A DNA stretch of 64,000 bases from Spongospora subterranea f. sp. subterranea. Lineage: Eukaryota > Endomyxa: Phytomyxea > Phytomyxea > Plasmodiophorida. Made by a program: the position numbers and the translations under genes. The notes beneath the pieces were generated by a model. That model was given only the letters and a program-made list of their open reading frames with translations, was not told the origin of the DNA and did not search any database. This document shows positions 23,258 through 33,290 of the stretch, in pieces. The stretch's first letter is position 1. Each line of letters opens with the position of its first letter. The DNA lies in NCBI GenBank assembly GCA_049724395.1, contig JAUGWO010000152.1, forward strand, positions 1 to 64,000. The letters are read 5' to 3'.

Positions 23258-24245
23258 ATGAGCGAGGATAAGCCTACTGGTCAAATGGTGCAGGAGGCGC
23301 ACGCCGCCATGGCGGAAGCGCTACACCGGGCAGCAGAGGTCGTGTCCCCTCAAGAGTCGGCCAATCTGACTGAGGAACCAGCGCCCGGGATTGCTGAACG
23401 CACTAAGAATTTGATCCAGGAAGCCGTCGAATCCACTAAGCAGGCACTACATGTTGGTAAAGAAGCAGGCCAGGAGACAATAGAGGGCGAAAAGCCAGGA
23501 GTTACAGAGCGAATCAAACAGGCAGTTCAGGGCGCGAAAGATAACGCCCAGGAAACTGTAGAAGGCGTTCAACCCGGGGTTGCAGAGCACCTCAAAAGCG
23601 GCCTAGCAACGATGAGAGATAGAACAAAGGAGGCTGGGCCAGAAATTATTGATCGCATTAAACAGGTAATTCCACCAGCTGAGAAAGGCAAGCAGGTATG
23701 GGAGGAAGGCAAGGTTAAAGTGAAACAAGGCTTAGACTCCGCAAAAAGTATGGCGCCCTCTCCAGGAGAAGCATATGAGACAATGAGTGAGAGCGTAAGC
23801 GGTGCCGTTAAGAGCGGCAAAGAAGCTATCAGCAAGATCTCAACGTCGACAAGCCAACGCGGCGATGTTGCCGGCGGATGCAATGTGCCAGGTGGTCTTG
23901 GGCTATCTCCTGTTCCAGGAGCAGCCTCTTACGCTGGTGTCGGATCCCCAACTGGTGCTACTGAGCTGTCAGGCGCAACCCCAGTCACAAGTCGCCCTGT
24001 GATTGAAAATGAGGATCAACCCACTGGAATGACTGGGAAATTGAAAGAGGCCGTTTTTGCGGGAACATCGCGGTTATGGGGTGATCGTCGCCCGGAAATG
24101 ATTGATGAAACCCTAGAAAGTGCCAAGCAGAAGACGTCCGAAACTATGGCTTCAAGGTGAAGCCGCCCTTCATGAGCCCAGCCTAATGGAGAAAGCTAAA
24201 GACAAGGTTTCCGAAGCGATAGGGAAAGTCGAAGGCCGTCTATGA
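23258..24245 (+). CDS. LEA-like hydrophilic stress protein, 299-320 aa
   Basis: One long open exon from ATG 23258. The protein is rich in Lys, Glu, Ala, Gly and Thr and has no hydrophobic core. Imperfect repeats recur: PGIAERTKNLIQEAVESTK, PGVTERIKQAVQGAKDNAQ, PGVAEHLKSGLATMRDRTK, and IIDRIKQVI. These give amphipathic helices like group 3 LEA proteins, which protect membranes and proteins during drying. A Gly/Pro/Ser-rich linker spans residues about 200-245. The plain frame stops at 24160. A 25-nt GT...AG segment (24157-24181), if spliced out, continues in frame into SLMEKAKDKVSEAIGKVEG and stops at 24245. That tail fits the rest so well that I favour this end. Function is inferred from composition only. 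Confidence 0.6.
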
Positions 24246-24828
24246 GTAAAGGGTTTCCAGATTTTCGCTGGATCGAAAAACTTACCAATAGATAAAGTAT
24301 GTAGTAGCGAAACAAAAGAAAACGCCAAAGTCCTTAGACTCAATCAAAAACCATGCTTTAGAATCGTCAAACGCTCCCTGGTCAGGGATGCCGCATCCTG
24401 ATTTTATGTCAACTCCGAAAATTTCAACAGAATTGGCCTCCCGATTTGCTTACATGGATGACGAGTTTCTCTGTTTGCATTGCCCCATGAAAATGCATCA
24501 TAGCGAACACGGGTGGGAATAATTTCGTGCGAGATTCACAGGACCCAACAATGTGAAAGTTGCGCGCAAAAACATTTTCTGCGAAACCTGTCCGACGGCT
24601 TATGATAAGTCCGGCAAATGATTTCCCATACAGATCTAATGCGAGGCGGGGGTTTCAATTCTCATCATCTGTAGCATTTACAATCCGATTCGACCACAGC
24701 CATGACGCCCGGCCATCGTCGGGTCGCATATTATTACGACGGTAGGCTATTACTGGTTTCCGTAGTTTTGTGTAGCACCTCGTTTATAGAAAACGAAAGT
24801 GTTTTGAGTCGTTTCCGCAACAATTTGC
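24246..24828. other. Intergenic / 5' region of the deacetylase gene
   Basis: No gene is supported. The first exon of the deacetylase with its start codon must lie somewhere here or slightly upstream, but I could not identify it. Confidence 0.35.
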
Positions 24829-27719
24829 CGTCGTGTTGCATTCTTCTTGGTTCCCGGTGACGTCATTCTATTCTCTAATTTCGTTGGCTAATTTTTGATT
24901 AAACGAAAAACTCTGGCTTTTGGAGCACATTAGGCTCTGTTGCGGCTGCCGCTCATCCTTGATTTTCGTAACCCCGGTTTAATTTTTACGCTTCGATGTT
25001 CCTGCTGTGTTGCGATAGTGATTACGCTGATTGCTCGTGTATCCCAGATGAAATCGGAAACTTTTATTACGGGCAGGGGCATCCAATGAAACCACATCGC
25101 ATCAGGATGACACATAATTTGTTATTAAACTACGGTCTTTACAAAAAAATGGACGTCTATGTAAGTCTGTCATTGCAATTGTTTTTCATCACCACGCGCT
25201 GCGATAACTTTTATTGCTTAACTCTTTGGTATGCAAAGCTTTCCTCCTTAATTTTAATGTTCGTGTTGTTGAAATTTGACAAAGGTTGCAATGTTCGTCG
25301 TTGCATGTGTTGACAGAATATGTTTTTCAGCGTCCATACCTAATGTCAGAAGAAGAGATGACAATGTTCCACGCCGACGACTACGTTCATTTTTTACAGC
25401 ACGTAACCCCCGACAGCCAGGGCGATTACACTCGTGAACTGGCTCGCTACAATGTTGATGTCGACTGCCCTGTGTTCGACGGGTTGTTCAAGTTTTGCCA
25501 ACTATCTGCCGGCGGCTCTGTGGGTGGCGCTTATAAGCTCAATCGGCAAGCAGCCGATATTGTTGTCAATTGGGCTGGTGGATTACATCATGTATGCTTT
25601 CAATTTTTTCTTTACTCAGTTTGATTTTTAATGTAGCGAATCATTTTTCACAATTTGCTGCTGTCTTTTCATCAATGATACTGCAAATTCTGAACAACTT
25701 TGTTTTCGTTTAATTGCATAATCTGCTCTGTCACTCGCTTTATAGTTTCTGTCTGGTTTACACTGTTTCGTGGCGGTTCTTTCATTTACTGTCCTTTTTT
25801 TTTTCAGTTTTTTCAATTTTCCAAAGGTGTGAGTTCAATCATTTCGCCTTTGTCACGTTGCTCCCGTCATATAAGCTTTTTTCTCATTGTTACATTCTCT
25901 AGGCAAAGAAAAGCGAAGCGAGCGGTTTTTGCTATGTGAACGATATTGTTCTAGCAATTCTTGAGCTGCTGAAACTCCATCAGCGGGTTCTCTACATCGA
26001 TATCGATATTCATCATGGTGATGGTGTCGAGGAGGCTTTCTACACCACAGATCGTGTCATGACTCTTTCATTTCACAAGTATGCCCATCTCTTTTTGATT
26101 CATTTCCTGTTTTTGCGCACTCGTTCCTTCAAAGATGATAAATACGTTGAATTCAACATATCAATGTTTTTTCAGTCGATCATATCGTGCACAATCTTTA
26201 ATCCATTTGTCTCATATCTGTTGATTTTTCTACATTTTCACGTGGCAGCTGATTAGCATCACCCTATGCCCCACCGGTCATAGTAATTGCTGCACAATTT
26301 GCATATATGGTGGATCAGTTTGCCATGTAGTGTTAATTTTGCTTTGTTTGCTCGTATCACAACGCTGTGATCTCGGTGACGCCCGCGCTCATTGCGTATT
26401 GTTTAGGTATGGAGAGTTCTTCCCTGGAACCGGTTCGGTACTGGACTGCGGCTACAAAGAGGGCAAAAACTACGCCTTAAACTTCCCTCTGCACGATGGG
26501 ATTGATGACGATACATACGAGAGCATATTTCAGGTCGGCACACCAGTTTGTTTACCTCTCTTATAGTCCTCGAGACACATATTTTCATTTTGCCTTTGGG
26601 GTTATTGCAGTTGTTTTGAATGTATCGTCTACGCACGGCTGCCCCAGACTGCGATTGTTTTTTTCCATTTATGCATTTCTGGGAATTATTTGGCCTTTGA
26701 CTTTTTCAAATAGCCGATTGTTCTTAAAGTTATGGAGGTATACAAACCCGAGGCCGTGGTGCTGCAATGCGGTGCCGATTCTTTGTCCGGTGATCGTCTT
26801 GGCTGTTTCAACCTATCCATTAAGGGTAACGTCTATGTCTCAGTCTATCGTTACTGCGGCCAATCTTTCTTCCTGCCGTTTCTGTTCCATATTACTCAAT
26901 CAATGTTTTTTCCTGTGATTATATGGTTTCAGTACTGACCTGTGATTATATGGTTTCAGTACTGATCTATTTGTTTGTTGTTTTTCTTTTTTGAAAGTAT
27001 GTCGCCATTTGATGCTTTACTTAAGCAATTCCTCAGGTCACGGGATGTGCGTTGAATATCTGAAATCGTTCAATGTACCTCTCCTAGTATTAGGAGGAGG
27101 AGGATATACAATCCGGAATGTTGCTCGCTGTTGGGCTTATGAAACGGGCGTATGTCTTGGCGAGCAGCTCGATAATCAGGTCAACATCGATTGTAATGAC
27201 CTGTTGTTTCGGCATTAAATTGGTTGTACACTACAGATTCCCTACAACGAGTATTACGAATACTATGGGCCCAATTACACGCTTCACTTAAACCCAACCA
27301 ACATGGAAAATCAGGTCTAATACCCCATTTTGTCCCCTATGTTTGATGATTTTGAGTTTTTATCTGTACGCTGGAGTTTTGGTTTCGATTCGGTTATGTC
27401 CAGTACCGTGTTATTTTCTTTGCAAGTATTCTGCGCTGTTCATTAACCAACATTCTTATAGAACACGTCTGCCTATCTGGAGCGCAATAAAATTGCTCTA
27501 TTTGAGTGCTTACGAGATATTCAATCTGCCCCATCGGTCCAGTTCCATGAAGGCGGCAGGGATTTCGTGCCTGGTGGCCCCCAGGCACCATCTTCAGCGG
27601 AAATGGCTGAAGACAACGATCCAGATCAACGGACGCCTTCCTATCTGGTCGATCAATGTGTAGAAAGGGTTAATGAATTCTACGATGCGCCCTTCTATGG
27701 CAACGCGTCGCTAATGTAA
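24829..27719 (+). CDS. Class I histone deacetylase (RPD3/HDAC1 type)
   Basis: Nine exons: 24829(?)-24856, 25048-25160, 25331-25591, 25903-26078, 26407-26533, 26714-26825, 27037-27179, 27237-27314 and 27462-27719. All junctions are GT...AG and keep the frame. The product removes acetyl groups from histone lysines, normally in Sin3/NuRD-like nuclear complexes. Diagnostic stretches are [39 protein letters not shown] (catalytic His pair), [16 protein letters not shown] (zinc ligands Asp and His), [30 protein letters not shown] (Asp ligand) and [15 protein letters not shown]. The deacetylase domain is complete. The tail after FHEGGRDF is unlike the acidic tail of HDAC1 and ends [13 protein letters not shown]. 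The first exon reads RRVAFFLVP where relatives have RRVCYFYD; its ATG is not found, so the 5' end is uncertain. Confidence 0.93.
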
Positions 27720-28124
27720 CAAACCCGTCGTTACATAAAAACGCATTTTCTTAATCTTCCAAACCGCCTTTTGATTCGTGATGGACCTGGTGATATCTGC
27801 CATGTTTGACACACGGCATTCAGAGAAATCTGAGATAGACGACGGTTCTGTCCTTCTTGACGAAATAGCGTGAATCAAACCCATCTTACTATTAACATTC
27901 CCAAGCGGTGCTGCCAGTTATTTGAAGCCCTTTTACTTATTGCGAATACTTCAAATGTAAAAACAGTTGCAGGCCCCGCTGCACTCTGTCTTCGATGAAA
28001 CTTTTACATAGAATATGTATGTGTAAATTCTCGCTTATCATAAAAAGAAAGCGATAATTGAGATCACTCTACCATTTGCACTTCCTCTGTCCAAATCTTC
28101 AAAGAAGAATGGATGAAAAAATAT
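27720..28124. other. Intergenic between deacetylase and tRNA gene
   Basis: No gene is supported. A run of six T on the minus strand just after the tRNA (28114-28122) belongs to the tRNA unit. Confidence 0.4.
28114..28122 (-). terminator. Pol III terminator of tRNA-Ala
   Basis: On the minus strand the tRNA is followed within about 8 nt by TTTTTT, the normal stop signal for RNA polymerase III. Confidence 0.8.
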
Positions 28125-28198
28125 TGGAGAATGGGGTAGTCGAAACCCCGACCTCGTCGTTGCTAACGACGCGTGATGACCAACTACACCAATTCCCC
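28125..28198 (-). tRNA. tRNA-Ala (AGC)
   Basis: The minus strand folds as a full cloverleaf. The acceptor is GGGGAAT paired with ATTCTCC and contains the G3:U70 wobble pair, the identity mark of alanine tRNA. The D arm is GTG/CAC with the loop AGTTGGTCA. The anticodon stem is CGTCG/CGACG around loop TTAGCAA, giving anticodon AGC. The T arm is GGGGT/ACCCC with TTCGACT. The discriminator base is A. There is no intron. Internal A and B boxes are intact, so the gene looks functional. A Copia element lies only 12 bp upstream of its mature 5' end. Confidence 0.95.
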
Positions 28199-28210
28199 AG
28201 TCGCTGTATT

Positions 28211-28332
28211 TTACAGATGCGCAAGAAGGTTGATAGCGAACTAAACTTTATTAAGTTCCTTGGGAGAGTCATTAGAGTGTACTCTCTCTGTTAAGTAATG
28301 ATGGTCTTCATATGTTAGCGCATAGTCTGATA
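28211..28332 (-). repeat. 3' LTR of the young Copia element
   Basis: 122 bp, identical to 32295-32416 except at one position. It is bounded on the tRNA side by the target duplication GTATT. Confidence 0.95.
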
Positions 28333-31300
28333 CGCTCCCTGGCTAACTGAATGTAGAAAACCATAATTCGTCAGGAAAACCTTGAGCCTTTTGAAGATTC
28401 TTTCATTTAAAGGCTTCGTAAGTATATCGGCAACCATATTATTCGTCGGGACGTACTGTACGTCAATCCTTTGTTCTTTAATCATGTCTCGAACGTAATG
28501 GTATTGGATATCTATATGCTTCGATCTTTGACTGGAGCAGTCGTTCTTTTCGATAAATAACGCTCCTTGGTTGTCCTGATATAACATTGTTTTTGGCACT
28601 TGTTTCAGCAGCCTGAGCTCAATCAAAAGATCTTGTAGCCAAATAACTTCTTTAGTTGCGGAACATGCTGCTATATATTCGGCTTCCGTCGTCGATAATG
28701 CGATGCATCCTTGCTTTTTGGATTTCCAAATAATCGGATTTTCACCCAATGTTATCAAGATTCCAGTTACTGATCTGCGATCGTTTGGGTCGGGTCCATA
28801 ACTGCTATCCGCCCATGAAATAATCTCCAAAGGGTTCGACTTGAACAGAATGCCTTCATTAGCGGTCCCCTTCAGATATTTGATGATCCTTTGAGTAGCA
28901 TGCCACAACGTTTTCGTCGGTTTTGAAATATGTCGGCTGATGTTGTTTACGGCGTATGCGATGTCAGGCCTTGTTGCGTTTGCCAGATACTGTAGGCATC
29001 CTATCGCCTCTCGAATTGGATATTGATTTGTTTCCTCGTCATCATCGCCTGCCTCATATGGCTTCGTCATTGGTGTCGATGCATGCTTGCAATGTTCTCG
29101 TGTCGATACGTTGCGATGACTTCCCTGATGTATCTTGTTTGTGTCAGTAATATTCCGTTGTTCGGGTATGATAATTCCATGCCGAGAAAATTCTTCGCGA
29201 TACCTAGATCCTTCATTCGGAAAGATCTAGCGAGAACTTGTGAGACTTTTGATATTTCGTCTTGATCATCTCCCGTGATTAGAAGATCGTCGACATATAT
29301 CGCGATCATGGTAATCTGATTCCTGCAACTGCTCTTGTACCATAGACACGGTTCTTTTCTCGACTGCGTGAAGTTGATCGATCTGATTTTGTCAAACAAC
29401 GTCTTCTGCCACTGTCGCCCCGCTTGCTTCAGACCGTAGAGGGCTTTCTTCAGCAAACATAACTTGTTCTCCGCTCCCGGTTTCTCAAACCCTTCGGGTT
29501 GAAGCATGTAGATACTTTCGTCCAATGGGGCGTTCAAATAGGCAGTAGTAAAGTCCTTTTGAAAGATCTTCCATTTCTTATGTGTGGCAGTTGCTAACAG
29601 GACTCGTAATGATGTGTGAGCTAGTACCGAAGAAAAGGTCTCGTCGTAGTCGACTCCGAATCTTTGGGAGTATCCTTTAGCGACATAACGTGCCTTGTGC
29701 TGCATCTGTCCTGCTGCATCAGTCTTCTCGGTAAAAACCCACCTGCCAGTGATCGGCTTGATATCATCTGGTGGATCCACGAGCGTCCATGTCTGATTCT
29801 GCTCGTGTGCCGTCATTTCTTTAAACGCAGCTTGATACCATTGTTGGGCCTCAGGAGTCTTCATCGCTTCTTTGAACGACTTCGGTAGTTTCTGACTAAT
29901 GGTGTTGTTGGTAGCATACACGAATTCGTCAATGATCTCCATTTGCTCATGATTGTCCTCATCTCGAGTTCGTTGTTGATCGGTGAATTGACTTTCATTG
30001 AATGTCACAGCGTGTCGAATCAAAATTCTTTTGTCGGCAAATCGTTGTAACACGTAACCTTTTTGATATTGAGGGTAACCCAGGAAGATGCATTTCTCAG
30101 CTGTGGAATCAATGCTTGTTCTGAACGACTTGTCGATATTTGCCCAAGCAATACATCCAAATCTTCGTAATTGCTCGACTTCGGGGGTTTGGTTACACCA
30201 TAATTCGTATGGCGTCTTCCACTGAATTCTTTTTGTTGGTAATCTGTTCAGGGTGAAAACAGCATAGCGAACAGCAAACGTCCAGTAAGAGTTTGGGAGA
30301 TTTGACTCTGTCAGAACGCATCGTGCCATCTGCATGATCGTGAGGTTTCGGCGCTCCGCTTGTCCATTCTGTTGCGGGCAATACGGGACCGTTCTCTGGT
30401 GTTTAATCCCTTTTTGTAGTAGGAAGACGCTCATCAAATTATTTACATATTCACCGCCTCCATCAGTTAGAAGGGTCGTCATACGTTCCTTGGTTTTCGC
30501 TTGTGCGTCTGTCATGAACCGTTGTAGAGCATCAAGTACTTCCTCGGCACTCTTTGTTTTCAGAAACGTGATCCAGGTCCATGTTGAAAACAGGCAATTA
30601 AAAGTGATATAATATCTATAGCCTTCAGGGCCTGGTTCCAAAAATGGTCCTTTCAAATCGGAAGAGACAATTTCGTATTGCCTCGTTGGCTTCGTCCGAC
30701 GCTCTTCGGGGAACGGTTTTCGTCTCGATTTGTTCTGCGCACAGGTGTCGCAGAATGGACGTTCTTCTCCAGTGATTTTTATACCAACCGTCGATTCCCC
30801 TATGTTCTTCAATCGTTCGTCCGATGCGTGGCCAAATCGATGGTGTGCTTGTTCAAGAGTAATTGTCTCGAATGCATTCATTGTCGGACTCTTCAGTGGC
30901 GCTATTGTGTACAGACCATTCTTCATCTTCGCCGTCAAGATGGTCTCTCCATCTGCAGTCTTGACGTGCATATGGTCTTTGATGACGATGGTCAGGCCTA
31001 ATTTGGTAAGGGTATGTGCCGATATTAGCGTATTTGTCGCGCTTGGCACGTACAGGACATTGGGTAGAGTGATCAACGGCTCTGTTGATAGTACCAAAGT
31101 ACCTTTTCCCGCTGCCTTGATAACCTGGCCATTGCATGCCTGTATAAAGACCGGTTTCGTCAGCCTTTGATAATTCTGGAGAATCGCTCGGTCTTTCGTT
31201 ATGGAAACATTCGCTCCACTATCAATGAGAAATCCATCTACAGCACTAGCGTTGCTGAAAGTTACAACGCGGAATCCCTTGAATTCATCTGGGTCGGTAA

Positions 31301-32294
31301 AATTTGCCAAAACCGCCGATGATTTGGTGCGGTTCTTCTCCTTCTCTTTAAGCCAGTCTGGCTTTAATTCAGGATGCAGGTGCCAGCATTCACGATTGTC
31401 GTGGCCGTCCTGTGAGCACTTTGTGCAATGCTTCTTCTTTCTTTGTCCATTTGTTTTCTTCCGCAACGTCTTTAATGCTTTAAGCTCCGGTGTCTGCGCG
31501 TCGTCGCTGGATTTTGGCTTGTTGCCAATCTTTTCGCGTTCTGTCGCGAGCAATAGATTCGTCAGCTTCGCGATCGTCTTGATCTCTGAAGCTCGAGCTG
31601 CCGCTTTGGCTTGTTCGTAATCTTGTGAGAGGCCGTGCAGGGCCTTCGCACATAGCGCTATTTCGCCCATGTTGATGCCTAGCGTGATGAGGTCATGATA
31701 CGTCTCAATCAAGCGGTCTAGGTAGATCTTCACTGTCTCGGTGGAACTTTTCTTGTCCTCGATGAACTTTACGAATTTTGTAGAAGCTTGAGCATCTTTC
31801 TTCTCGTCATAGATTTCACACAATTTTGCCCATACGTCCTTGGTATAGCGACATGATGCAATTTGCTTGTATGCAAGTTGAGAAAGTCTCATAGTAACTT
31901 CTGCGTAAGCGATTCGGTCGTTTCTTATCTCGGCCGTTGATGTGCCTGGTAAAAATTCGAGGTAAGTTTCGATGCCCATGCGGATAAACTGTGTTTCCAG
32001 TTTCCTTCTGAAAATTTCCCAATTTTTTCCATTGAATTCGGGAATTAGATTCAAACCAGTTGCGTACTGCTGAAGATTAACTTCTGTCTGCAGAAGATGA
32101 ACACTTTCTATGTGTCCCGTTGTTTCGCTAGATCTTACTTGGCCTTGCTCTCCTTGGGCAACTGCTGGTTGATCTGCGTGTTCATGCTCTTCTTGAGCGT
32201 CATTGGTTTCTGCCCGACGGACGCGTCTTGCCGTCCTTTCATCGTCGGACATGGTTCACTTGATCCTGAGCTTCGAGAGCTGGGACTCTTAATC

Positions 32295-32416
32295 TTACAG
32301 ATGCGCAAGAAGGTTGATAGCGAACTAAACTTTATTAAGTTCCTTCGGAGAGTCATTAGAGTGTACTCTCTCTGTTAAGTAATGATGGTCTTCATATGTT
32401 AGCGCATAGTCTGATA
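32295..32416 (-). repeat. 5' LTR of the young Copia element
   Basis: The matching 122-bp repeat. On the minus strand it is followed at once by GATTAAGAGTCCCA, the putative primer-binding site. Confidence 0.95.
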
Positions 32417-32429
32417 GTATTTTTCAATA

Positions 32430-33290
32430 TATGAACACTTCTACCCCTTTACTACCGTACCTAATATGATCCTACCAATCGTAATACATTCTTCCCAATA
32501 TTCTGGTCAACAGTTCTGATCTATATTACGAACACCATCTGTTAGATTAAGAGTCCCAACTCCACCAAGTTGCGCGAATTAGAGCTCATTGACACAGAAA
32601 GGGGTAGTCCAGCGTAAAGCCAACGCAAGAGACACCACCACCATGACCCGCCACAGCAGAGACGAGGTCAACAACACCACCTGCGGCAACAGCCAGCCAG
32701 AGCGACGATGGGAGTCGACAAGATCGACAACAATTCACCCGTTAAGGAAGGAGGTGGACACCACCAATATAACGGCGGCCTAAATCTGATCCCAGAGTTT
32801 GACGGCACAAACTGGGACACTTTCAAACGGAAGGTTGAGACCCAACTCATCCGAATGGATATAGACTCGTATTTGCACCACGAGCCTAACGCTGAATCTT
32901 CAACAGAGCGAACGCAACGATCGCGCAGCGTTAGCCGAAATCAGCATGCGCCTGGCACAGGTGCAGTATAAGCAGGTCAGCCATTGTGCAGCAACAGCAC
33001 AACTATGGAGAACACTCCAAGATATATACGATGAAACTAAAGAGGCGAAATCACGGGCCTTATTCATCGAATTCATTGAGGCGCAAAAGCAGCCATGTGA
33101 GACGATGAAGGCTTACCTGGACCGACTCGTTTCAAAATACCACGACATGATCACACTGGAGATCAAGATCGGAGAACTAGCATTCTGTGCGAATAAGTAT
33201 TGCCTTATATACATTGAAATTGGAACCAAGAACCTAATTAATCATTGAACCCAACAAAGCTCTGAGGGAAAAGAATGATTTCATGGATTA
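32430..33290 (+). mobile_element. Copia fossil, second family: LTR plus gag
   Basis: The LTR (32430-32544, TATGAAC to CTGTTA) matches LTRs A and B at 9806-10066. It is followed by the same primer-binding site and a gag-like start (LNLIPEFDGTNWDTFKRK) and continues through a UBN2-like gag region (QLWRTLQDIYDETKEAKS). The copy is truncated after gag and broken in a few places. Before the young element arrived, this LTR began about 20 bp upstream of the tRNA-Ala 5' end. Confidence 0.85.

Larger units (their letters stand above)
28206..32421 (-). mobile_element. Young, nearly whole Ty1/Copia retrotransposon, inserted beside tRNA-Ala
   Basis: A 4.2-kb minus-strand element with two 122-bp LTRs (28211-28332 and 32295-32416) that differ by one base, so it is recent. 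Direct 5-bp target duplications GTATT flank it (28206-28210 and 32417-32421). LTRs run TATCAG to CTGTAA in element orientation. Inside, in Copia order, are: primer-binding site GATTAAGAGTCCCA, gag with a CCHC knuckle (CTKCSQDGHDNREC), protease (IDSGANVSITKD), integrase (CDTCAQNKS), reverse transcriptase (YVDDLLITG), RNase H (ADILTKPLNE) and a purine tract at the 3' LTR. It looks almost whole, with about one break. Host gene products are not involved. Confidence 0.95.

Noticed and set aside
23569-23883. Minus-strand frame of 104 codons inside the LEA-like gene
   Set aside because: It is antisense to a clearly protein-like plus-strand frame and has no independent support.
29664-31620. Plus-strand frames opposite the young Copia element
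   Set aside because: They are shadows of the minus-strand element coding.
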